DNA from: Neopestalotiopsis rosae
Taxonomy: Eukaryota; Ascomycota; Sordariomycetes; Amphisphaeriales; Sporocadaceae
Assembly: GCA_023078685.1 (NCBI GenBank)
Contig: JALGAS010000001.1
Span: forward strand, 4,464,001-4,528,000
Length of the DNA: 64,000 bases
Reading direction: 5' to 3'
This document shows, piece by piece, positions 1-9,523 of the stretch (its first letter is position 1; every line of letters starts with the position of its first letter). The position numbers were made by a program, and so were the translations under genes. The notes under the pieces are model-generated. The model saw only the letters and a list, made by a program, of their open reading frames with translations, had not been told where the DNA came from and ran no database searches.

Positions 1-1941
1 AAGACTGCCAAGGAGGATGAGCTACCGCAAAGCAAGATCAAGATCTCAGGGCCTTACAACTTCCAACATCTGGCCCACACGGAGAAGGAGAATGAGTCGC
101 AACCGGTACGATCAGGTATGGACTTGGCCCAGGACCACTTGGAGATGCGTCGAGTCCACAGACCCAGGAAATCATCTCTCATGGGTGCTGCCCCTCCCGT
201 GTCGTATCACTCACATTATCATAACGAGTCCTTTTCTTCCCAGCAAGACCCGTCAGCCGGTCCGCATCATGTCGCACATGGCTCGTACGGTGAGCCAGGC
301 GACATGCGACATGTCTTGCCAACTCCAGCAGTCCCTACTCGATCTGTGAAACGTACTCAATCGCAGGAGCAGTTCCGTGTCCCTCCTCCACGACCGCCAA
401 GATCGCCCACCGAATACAGCTTTGAGTCCCCCATTGCACCGCCTCCCCGCACGTCTAGTCGGGCGTCGACGCGACCTGAAAGCAGCAATGGCTTCGCTTC
501 TTCCTTCAGCCCCGATCGATTCCCTGCAGGTGCCGGCATCCGCATCCCTCAGCCAATAGTCTTCCCCTCCACGTGGGAGATATCCAACCAGCCTATCCTG
601 CCTCGCTCAGGAATTGCAACTATTGACGAGGATGACGTCGCTCCGCACGAGCAGAGATTCTCTCATGCCATTACTACTCCTGATAACGCCGCTTGGCCAT
701 TGCCCGCTGAAACTGTTACAAACGTGCTACCGGATGTACCAGAGGAGGAAGAAAACCACGGCTTTTCACGATCTCGGATGAGCATGGCAAGCAACAGCTC
801 TGCTCTGCGCGGCAGCGTCTCCGTCCCACTCCTCCGCCAGATTTCTCAGCCCCAGAACGCACCAAATGCCAGACCTCCGAGCGGTGCATCAGAGACGCTG
901 GGATGCTTCAACTTACTTGCTGCCCAGCGTGCTCTCCGAGCCAGCATGGACGACGATGCAAGTGTTTATGAAGACGAGCTGGACGAGGTGGACAACTGGG
1001 AGGATGACATCGATTACTGCTATGATCACGCCGCCGAGGCTGACTGCGACTATGCATGGGAGCGACCATCGATGGACATGGCCCGAGAGCCCTCGCCGAC
1101 AATGGATGCAATGGGCTTCAGATACCCCGATTACGGGTCCGGCTCGACCGGTCTTCTCTCGCCGCCCGGCCGTGACGACGTCCCAGCACTGAGCCCTGTC
1201 AGCCAGATTTCCAACTACACGCAGAACGAGGCAAAGACGCCCACTGTAATTGTGCCCGTGACTTCAAACTTTTCCCTGCCCAGGCGGGACAGCTCGGCAG
1301 TACTCGTTCGAAGCCACAGCCACAGTCGCAACGTATCCCACGCCGACAGCTTCAAGGAAGCTGCCACATTCGATCTGTCCCCGTCGTTGCTGATTCCCGG
1401 CGACTACCACCAACAGATGCTTCTTCACGAGCGAGGCGAGCTGCGCGAGGAGGACGAGGATTACTTGGTAGCACCGCTGTCACCCTCGGGCTCACACTTT
1501 GCCCAGTCCCCCAAGACCGTCCTTGCACGTTGCAGTGCCTCGACCACTGATTCCATCTTCTCCAACCGCCACAAATCGACCACTTCAACGTCGACAACCC
1601 TGACGCGATGGACCTCGACCAGCACCCACGTGGATGGCTGGCAACCAGAGGAGAAGGAGCTCATGCATGCTTCCAGCTTTGACAGGAGCGCCATTAGCCC
1701 ATTGCCTGAGCTCGAGGAGAGCCACTTTAGACGCGACACCAGTGCCGAGCGCCACGCCCGGGCACAGTCTCATGCCAACTTCCTCCCCAAGTCCAACTCT
1801 GCGACCAACATGTCTGATCACTTGAAGTCCGGGCCCGAGTTGGTCAAGACCCGCCGCCGAGCCAAGACCACGAGTCGCAGCCACAACCAGGCTCCCGTGT
1901 CGCTTGGCCTCTTTCCCTCTGTCATGAACAACCGCGTCTAG
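1..1941 (+). CDS. CRIB-domain protein (5' truncated by window edge)
   Basis: The frame is open from base 1 to the stop at 1939-1941 (646 residues visible), so the gene starts outside the window. The ATG at 118 is internal. Bases 43-81 encode ISGPYNFQHLAHT, which fits the CRIB (Cdc42/Rac-interactive binding) consensus I-S-x-P-x-x-F-x-H-x-x-H. The rest is low-complexity and rich in Ser and Pro, with many SP/TP sites and an acidic patch near 940-1020, as expected of a phosphorylated polarity effector or scaffold. No kinase domain follows the CRIB, so it is not a PAK/Cla4/Ste20 kinase. A Gic-like or other fungal CRIB adaptor binding GTP-Cdc42/Rac is inferred. The orthologue is not identified. Confidence 0.8.
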   Translation, partial: KTAKEDELPQSKIKISGPYNFQHLAHTEKENESQPVRSGMDLAQDHLEMRRVHRPRKSSLMGAAPPVSYHSHYHNESFSSQQDPSAGPHHVAHGSYGEPGDMRHVLPTPAVPTRSVKRTQSQEQFRVPPPRPPRSPTEYSFESPIAPPPRTSSRASTRPESSNGFASSFSPDRFPAGAGIRIPQPIVFPSTWEISNQPILPRSGIATIDEDDVAPHEQRFSHAITTPDNAAWPLPAETVTNVLPDVPEEEENHGFSRSRMSMASNSSALRGSVSVPLLRQISQPQNAPNARPPSGASETLGCFNLLAAQRALRASMDDDASVYEDELDEVDNWEDDIDYCYDHAAEADCDYAWERPSMDMAREPSPTMDAMGFRYPDYGSGSTGLLSPPGRDDVPALSPVSQISNYTQNEAKTPTVIVPVTSNFSLPRRDSSAVLVRSHSHSRNVSHADSFKEAATFDLSPSLLIPGDYHQQMLLHERGELREEDEDYLVAPLSPSGSHFAQSPKTVLARCSASTTDSIFSNRHKSTTSTSTTLTRWTSTSTHVDGWQPEEKELMHASSFDRSAISPLPELEESHFRRDTSAERHARAQSHANFLPKSNSATNMSDHLKSGPELVKTRRRAKTTSRSHNQAPVSLGLFPSVMNNRV

Positions 1942-3152
1942 ATCAAGACGAGATTGGCGATTTGACGGAGGATATATACTCTTATCAACCTACATCACCG
2001 GGTCACTATCTCCACATGACATAGTGGAAAGTCAGTAAACCCCTACCACCGTCACTCTTGTATTTCTCTTGTTGTTATCTTTTTTTTTTTTGGCATCTAG
2101 CGGAGCGCGTTCGATAGACTTTGCTTTTCTTTTGATCTCTTTTCCTTTTATCGACCCAATCTAGATCAAGCGAGATTTGTGGATCTCGTGTACTGTCGCT
2201 TGTGCATATTTTCTCTCTATCACCAAAAAAGCCTGATATTGGGAATCATAATTGAAGAGGACCGGACAAGAGTTCTCTTTCAATCTTTTTCCTTTGTTGT
2301 ATCAGGGCAAATCTCGGGCGGGTTTCTGGACAGGACTGGCGGGGAGCATTTTCAGGGAAAAGCTAAAGAAAGTTTCAAAAAGCTTGGGATCTGAATCTTT
2401 GCTTCCATCTCTCTTTTTTATTGCGCATTGGTTCTTTTTTGGGTCTTGGCGGGAAACTTATTGGGAAACCTTTTGCGGGAGGGTAATTCTCGCGGGTTGG
2501 AATGGGTTATTCTAGGGGGTTTGCATGAGCGGTGGGCGGGAAACGTCAAGAAGCTCGGCGACCATTTATGTCGCATCTGGGCCTTGTAGCTTTGCCTCGC
2601 CGGGCTCGTCATCCTCGGAACTATACTATAGAAAGGATAGGCAGCCAGCCAGCCAGCCTCGTCTGCTGGGCTGAAGGCGTGTTGAGGCTCTCATTGGGAA
2701 AAGATGGGAGCGCAGCGCATGGAGATAGATCATCTGGGCCAGACAATCCTAGTGAGGCTCAAATAAGTCTAATAGAAACCAAACTCAAAACTTACATCTG
2801 TTATTCTTTTCTGCCAAGATGAAATGAAGATAGTACAAGCGACTGACTGAGCTATGCATTCAGTATTGAAGAGCAATTCGACATTCATGTATATATAAAA
2901 GTTTCCCGTGGCACTAACACGTATATACTGTCCAAGTCGCTTTGAGTGTCAATGGTACATATAAGCTCGGTTTGATTTTATTTTAATAACCAAAACGCCT
3001 CAAGAAATGCAAATGCATGATTTTTAATAGCAAAGGGTAAGAACAGCCTCTTTTGGATTTTCGTTCGAGCCCCAAGGGTATGACAACGGAAAATAGGGTG
3101 ACTTCCTCAAGGTTTGCCCCCAAAAAATCCTTTTTCCTCCTTTTTATCTGTC
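1942..3152. other. spacer between the CRIB gene and RRP5 (convergent 3' ends)
   Basis: Likely holds both 3' UTRs. There are a T-rich run near 2081-2092, short simple repeats (a CCAG-type tandem near 2643) and small overlapping open frames without recognisable domains. I see no RNA gene or conserved protein here. Confidence 0.5.
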
Positions 3153-6100
3153 CTACTCGTCGTCGCCCTCATCATCCTCGGCCTCGGCAGCGGCATTCTT
3201 CTTCTCCTCCCTCTGCTTGACCCACTCGGCGGCGCGGGCGCTGACCCTCTCGCGCGACTTCTTGTCGCCGTTCTTGGTCTCCCAGTCGGCCCAGCGCTTG
3301 AACCACTTCTTGGCGGCGCGGGCCTTGAGCCCTTTAGCCTTGAGGGCGCGCTCAAAGACGTCGCGGACGACCTTCTTGTCGGCGCCGGCCACGTCCTCGT
3401 GGTCGAGCAGCTGGTTCCAGAGGTCGAAGCGCTTGGGGAAGGAGCTGAGCAGGCCCTCGAACATGGTCCGGCCCAGCTCCGGGTTGGGGTGCTTGGAGGT
3501 GAACTGCAGCGTCGCCATCTTGGTCAGGAGGGGCAGGTGGGCGTGCTTGGGCAGCGACTGCGTCGCCCGCGGCAGCAGGGCGCGCGCCCGCTCCGGCTCG
3601 TCGCGCTCCGAGTGCAGCCAGTGCGCGTAGTTGTACCAGACGTCGGGGGAAGAGGCGCCGAACTTTTTGGTCATGGTCTGGAAGAGTTCATCTGCCTTCT
3701 GTAGAAAAGAGAATACTCGTTAGCTTTCAAGTCTTTGTGTTGAGAGAGATTGTGCTTTTGGGAAAAAAAAAAAAAAAACACTTACCTCGGGCTTGTCCTC
3801 GTGGATGTAAATGCTGGCCAGTCTCTGGTAGACCTCCTGCTGGTCATTGACTTGCAGGGCGCGCTTGAACACTTCGTCCACGGTCTCGTCGTTGCCATAG
3901 TGGACCTCGAGGTTGAGGTATGCCACCCAGGCGTTCAACTTTTCCGTCTCCTCTGAGCTGTTGATGGTGGAGACGGCGCGCTCTACAACCTTGCGGGCAC
4001 CGGTGAGCTCGCTAGCCTGCATCTGGTACGCCATGTACTGGATCCAGAGTTCCGAGGAGTTGGGCTTTCGGTTCAGGAGCTGCTCGTAGTCGGCAGCTGT
4101 GCGCGGGCCAAAAGCATCAAGGTCGCCGCTGTGGTCGGCTTCGGTCTGCGCCTTCTTTCGCTTCTTCTTCTTGTCTTGAGCTGCACTGTCCCCGTTGGCA
4201 GCGTCAGCAGAACGCTTCTTGTCCAGTGCGTCGGCGTCCCAGTCAAAACCACCCGCGTCAAGACCTTCAACCTCTTCGCCTGCCTTGTCTGTCATCTCCA
4301 CGTCCTCGTCTTCTTCGTCCGAATCCTCGTCCGACATGTTGTCTGTGCCTGTGATGAGTACGCCACTGTCGGCGTCACTCATGTCCTCATCGCCCTCCTC
4401 CTCATCATCCTCCTCTTCCTCCTCATCATCGTCATCAGACACAAGCGCAGCACCAGCATCGTCTTCATCGCTCATATCCGTGTCCTCATCCTCGAAATAC
4501 GAGGGCTTAAGGCCAAAGTTGATGCGCTTCTTTTGGGCATCAAGCTTCAGAATAATGGCCTTGACGGCATCGCCTTCGTTGAGGAGCTTGCGAGCATCAT
4601 CAACGGCCTTCTCAGCGAGCTCGCTTCGGTGACACAATCCGCTCACGTTGGCTGTGCCGTCAACAAGGATAAATGCTCCGAATTCCTCGACTTTGCGGAC
4701 CTTTCCGGTGATAATCTGGCCCACTCGCAAGTCTTGGTAGCCCAGAAGTGGTACAAAGTCCTTGTCGACCACTGAGGACTTCAGACTCATCTGAATGTGA
4801 CCCAAAGCGCTGTCAATCGAGGTGATGCGACCCTTCACAAGTTGATCGATCTGGAAAGAGTCCTTCCACTCTTTCAAGAACCGGTCTGACAAGTCAGAGA
4901 TCTTGACCATGGCCGTGAGGTCACCGCCCAGAGCCACAAACACTCCCTTGTCCGAGACGTGCTTGACGAATCCTCTGATGATGTCGCCAACATTTAATTG
5001 TGAAATCTTGGAGATCTCCTTGTCTTGCACCTTGCTGGAAGAGTTGAGTACCCGCGAGTGGCGTGCCGAAAGTCTGACCTTCTTGTTGCTCTTGTCAACA
5101 TCAACCACTGATACCCGGATGATGTTGTTCTTGGCAAAGTTCATGGTGTTTGCGTCGTTGTAGTCATCACTGATATCTGTCAGGTGGATCGGGCCCGAGA
5201 CTGTTTTGCTCAACTGGACCATGATTTGTCGCTCGTTGATCTTGGTGATACGTCCAGGGAGAACCATGTTCTGTTTCACAGAGTCCCAGGTGAGCTCTTC
5301 AGTGGAAGTCTCGGACCGGGCCGAGAGATCCAGACGGCCTTGCTGGGCGTCGACAGAGACAACGCGAACGCGAAGGGCGGAGCCAACGGGGAAGTTGTCT
5401 GCCATCTTCTCGAGAAGCGACACGTCATCAGAAACCTCAAAAGCATTGATTCTGCCCCTGATGTTGGGAGAAAGGTTGACCCATAGGGATCTCTCCTGAA
5501 CGTTGTTGACAAACGCGACATGCGATGCTCCAGCGACCAGCTTCTCATACGTCAGGTTGGCAGCGGATGAGCCAGACAAATCACTCGGCTTGGCAGAGAG
5601 CTCAAGGACGGTATGTGTCGAACGATGCGAAATAGGCAAGAATCGGTGGTTCTTGGCGTCGTGTGCACCAAGGACTCTGACCGAGATGACATCGCCTTGC
5701 TTGAAATCCTTCAAGGGATGCTTGGTATCTTTGATGTCGTCCCACGAGTCGAATACCTGCGAAACATCCACACGTCCCTGGATGTTGTCTGCAAGCTTGA
5801 CGTTGAGCTGAGAGTTCTTGATAGATGAGATTCTAGCCTTTGTGATTTGTCCGACGGCGATATCATCAATGCTAGTGACCTTCTTGTCCACAGGGTTCTC
5901 AGCTGCCACTCCACTGACGCTAGGACGCTTCTGCTTGTCGCTTTCCTCCGTCTTCTCGACACTGGGGGAAGACACAACCATTCTGCTGTGGTCGAAATCA
6001 ACAGAGACCACCTTGACAGCAATTGACTGACCCTTTTCCAGGCCAAAGTCCGTTGACTTCTGTGCATCCTGGGGCAGTCTAGCCTTGGGAAGCAAGGCAT

Positions 6101-8624
6101 TCAAGTGACCACCGAATTGCACAAACACTGCGGTCAAAGTGATATTTCGAACAAAACCGGCATAGATCTCACCGACTTTAGCATCGGCCATTGTGTTGAG
6201 AAGCTTACCATCCCGACTAGCCTGGATAAGGCTTGGTTTTTGAGTCAAGATGATGGAGCGTCGACCTTCGTTCTTGTCCAGAACCGCGAGGTCAGACAAG
6301 GTCTGGCCGACACGGACCTTCTTCATGGAGCTTGCGTTCTTCTTGCTTGAGCCGTCTGTAAGCTGGCTGACGGACAGCATAGCTTTCAACAGGCTGTCGG
6401 CGAGTTCCACAAAGACATGATCCTCGGTCTTCTGAACAACCTTGGCGGACACAACATCTCCAATCTTCAGATTTTGGAGGGCCTTTTGTTTCTCAAGACC
6501 AAATGCAGACGGGTCCTTGCATGAAACATACAGCTTCTGAGCCTCAGTATCAAAATTGAGCATATGAACTTCAACGACCTGACCGACGCGGAAGTATTCC
6601 TTCGGGTCTCGAATGTAAGCCTCGCTCATCTCCGATACTGGCAAGAAACCTCGGAGCGATCCATAGAATTGCACAATGGCACCATTCGCAACAACGCTAA
6701 TGATCGTCGCCGGTGCCTGCATGCCCACCACCAGTTGATCGAAGGAGTGAAGTGGCTCAATCTCTGAGTTGAGCAGGGTCTTCTTGAGAGTGAGACGAAC
6801 TTGGCGCTTGAGAGGGTCTGTTGACAGGACACGAGCCTTAATCTTCATGCCTTCTCTAAATTTCTTCTCCGGGTGTTGAAGTTTGATGTCGGCGAGGTGA
6901 ATTTCGGGAACGAAGCCAGTGATACCCTCGGCAAGCTTGACAAGTAGACCATTGACACCGTCCTGACCAATGACTAGCTTCTCAATGGTGCCATCGACAA
7001 CCTGTCCAACGGGGATGTCCTCAATACGCAGGAAGGCCTGCTCAAGTACGTGCTTTTCAAAGGACAGTTGAAACAGACCATCAACCGGGTTGTAGCCCAC
7101 CACTCTTCCACGATGAACAGATCCGAGTTGATACGCTCCAGATGACTGAGAAATCATGTCGACCTTTCCATCCTTGAGTCGTGAAATGTGTACAAATCCT
7201 GCCATTCCCTTGAGTCCAATGTCGACAAAGACTCCAATATCCGGCTCGACCTTGGTGACTGTGCACTTCTCCACAATGCTGGAGATGGCAACAGACTCTA
7301 CAGGGGACTTCTTGTCTGGTCCCTCCTGTGACTTCAATTCTGCAACATGCTCAAGGAAGGATACACCCAGTTTTGGCTCACTGGATGCTGGAAAGTTGCA
7401 GATCACTCGCGCCTTGACTTTCTTGCCGACCTTGAACTTCTCTTCCAGATCGATTGCCAGGGGACCAGACCCAGAATGAATGTGATCGGCTGTGACATCC
7501 AAAGAGCCAATAACCTTTCCAGCGACGCCGCGAGCGGAGACTTCCGTGATCAACAACTCAGCTGCAGAACCAGGCAGAAAAGTGTTGATAGTCGTAGCCT
7601 CGGAGGGCGCGTTGTTGACCTTGCCCAACTTGCTTTGCAATGTAGTGAGCTGGATAATCTTTCCCTTCGTACCCGAGCTGCTGGCCATACAGAGAAGTAC
7701 AAAACCTGGCTGCATTCTGTCCTCGGAAATGGAGGGGTCAAGTTCCTTGCGAGACAAGAAACCCTTGACCTTGGAGTTCTCGAGACCGAGGTCCATCACA
7801 AATCCATGGTCCTCTACGCTAGTGACAGTTGCCATGACGGTCGTATTGGTCACGACATCAGTGTTTGATAGACCACTGTTGGTTTGTTCGGGGCGTAATG
7901 ATAGCTCAATGCGCTTTTTCGGCTTGCCGGAAGCGTCTCCAGACTCCTCTGTTGTTGAGTTAACATACGCTCGAAGGTATTGGCCAACTGCATATAGAGA
8001 CTTCAGGTCGACATCATCAGCTGAAGTCTCTTCCTCCTCGTCCTCGTCGGCCGCTGCTTCGGCGGCAATGCGCTCATTGAGAGCATCTGAAATGGAGGTA
8101 ATCGGTACGTGGCCAGTCAAGTTATTTGGAAGAGCGAGCATAAGGTCGAGTGTGTTTATTTCAGCAACTCGAGCCAGGACCAATGATCCCTTGACCAAAC
8201 GCTTGTAGTTTAAGCTCTCGATCCTAATGGAGTCGTCGGCCGCCTTCACAGCACCTGAATTGGCGTCCTTGAGCTGTCCCTTCGACTTCTTCTTCTTCAA
8301 TGCCTTGTCCGTCTTCTTTCCAGACGCCTGCTCGAATAACACATCGTTCTTGGCTTGAATCTGGATTTGCTTGTGCTCGAGGGGCGACAACACACTGCCA
8401 CCACCACGAGGGAAGAGGGGCTCCTCATCCTTCAGGCGAGAGACCAGAGGTGCTGTGGCGGGCTTCGACTCGGCAGTCTTAGACTTGGGACTCGGTTTGG
8501 ACTCGGTATTGTTCGTCTTGTCTGATTTTGGGGTTTTCGAGGGCCTCGCGCCGCTGCTGGTTTTGGCAGCCTTGGAAGCAGATGCGCCGCCTCCAGGGGC
8601 ATCCTTTCTCTTAAGGGAGCCCAT
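3153..8624 (-). CDS. RRP5: rRNA biogenesis protein RRP5 (PDCD11 orthologue)
   Basis: Nucleolar pre-rRNA processing factor needed for both 18S and 5.8S rRNA maturation in yeast. Two exons: 8624-3786 and 3698-3153. The intron is 3785-3699 (87 nt, GTAAGT donor, TACAG acceptor); the product is 1794 residues, close to yeast Rrp5 (1729). I chose the ATG at 8624 (MGSLKRKDAP, Lys-rich) rather than the ATG further upstream in the same frame, because the first 64 residues of that longer version look like untranslated leader. At least twelve S1 RNA-binding repeats can be counted, for example VGQIITGKVRKVEEFGAF. They are followed by a strongly acidic tract (about residues 1395-1415), then C-terminal HAT/TPR-like helices from about 1505 (SELWIQYMAY, VWYNYAHWL). 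Architecture matches the family exactly. Confidence 0.96.
3699..3785 (-). other. RRP5 intron
   Basis: 87-nt intron. On the minus strand the donor reads GAG/GTAAGTG and the acceptor CTACAG/AAGGCAG. It carries a poly-T run (A15 on the plus strand at about 3764-3778). Joining is phase 0 and restores the HAT-repeat frame. Confidence 0.9.
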
Positions 8625-9523
8625 ATTTGTGTTGACAGGCGCAATTTGTGAATTGCGCAGGTTCAACAGCAGTATGGGAGCTCTTAATGCGCTTTGTACC
8701 AAATAAAAATCGAAGTCTAAGCGGTCGCATCTATTCAACGAAAATTTCCGATAAGAATTGATAAGATGCAACTTTTTAGCGGGGCATTCCTGCTCCAAGC
8801 CAAAGCAAGCCTCCAACTCTTTGGTACTAGGTCAATTTGGGTACCTAGCAAGGCGCTACCTGGGATCCTGGCAGCTTCTGGTCAGTCAAGATTTCACCCA
8901 GGTTAGGTATCAACTGACTGCACACAAGTCACTGTCAGTGAGGGGTTCCGATTTCCAGCGATCGCACCCACGCACGCCTGGAACTGGTGGCAGCGGTACG
9001 CAGGTCCATCAACGGTACCTCATCCAATCAAGCAATCCACATGCATTTGGTTCATGTATCATACGTTGTACCATATTAGGACTTCTGATATGATCTCCTG
9101 TTATCCACATTGAAATGGATACTTGACAGTTGCCATATGTAAGTAACACAGCATAATTTTTAAATCATCAAAGTTGAAGAAAACCAAAGGAACATGGAAT
9201 CCCTACGATGGATGGATCGGACCTGGCTTTGTTATGTGCTTACGTTTGTAAAAACAAACAAACAAGAAAAGTGAAGCGTAGGTAGAGGCCGAATTCTTGC
9301 TCGGTGCTGATCGGGTGACGCTTTTTAGCGAAGCGCCCCCTGCGGTCAGCCACCTCTCATCGGCGCCTTATGTACATCTTTAGCCTGTGACATTGGACGT
9401 CATAACGAAACAACTCCAAACAACTTCCCAAATTCAGGCAGCAGGTTTTTGCAGAAATGGACAGGTAACTTGGATCACTATCGAAATGCGTCCTTGTCAA
9501 CTGCACAAACACAACACCTCAAT
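8625..9523. promoter_or_regulatory. shared 0.9-kb divergent promoter of RRP5 and the YMC020W-like gene
   Basis: The two start codons face away from each other across 899 bp. An AAAATTT core, as in the yeast ribosomal-RNA-processing element, lies at 8741-8747, about 120 nt upstream of the RRP5 start. No PAC element was seen. Several TACCTAG/CTAGGTA-type words near 8825-8915 recur in other spacers of this window. Regulation is inferred only. Confidence 0.35.

Noticed and set aside
3114..3704. 196-codon plus-strand open frame over the RRP5 3' exon
   Set aside because: Low-complexity Leu/Val/Gly shadow of the minus-strand HAT-repeat exon.
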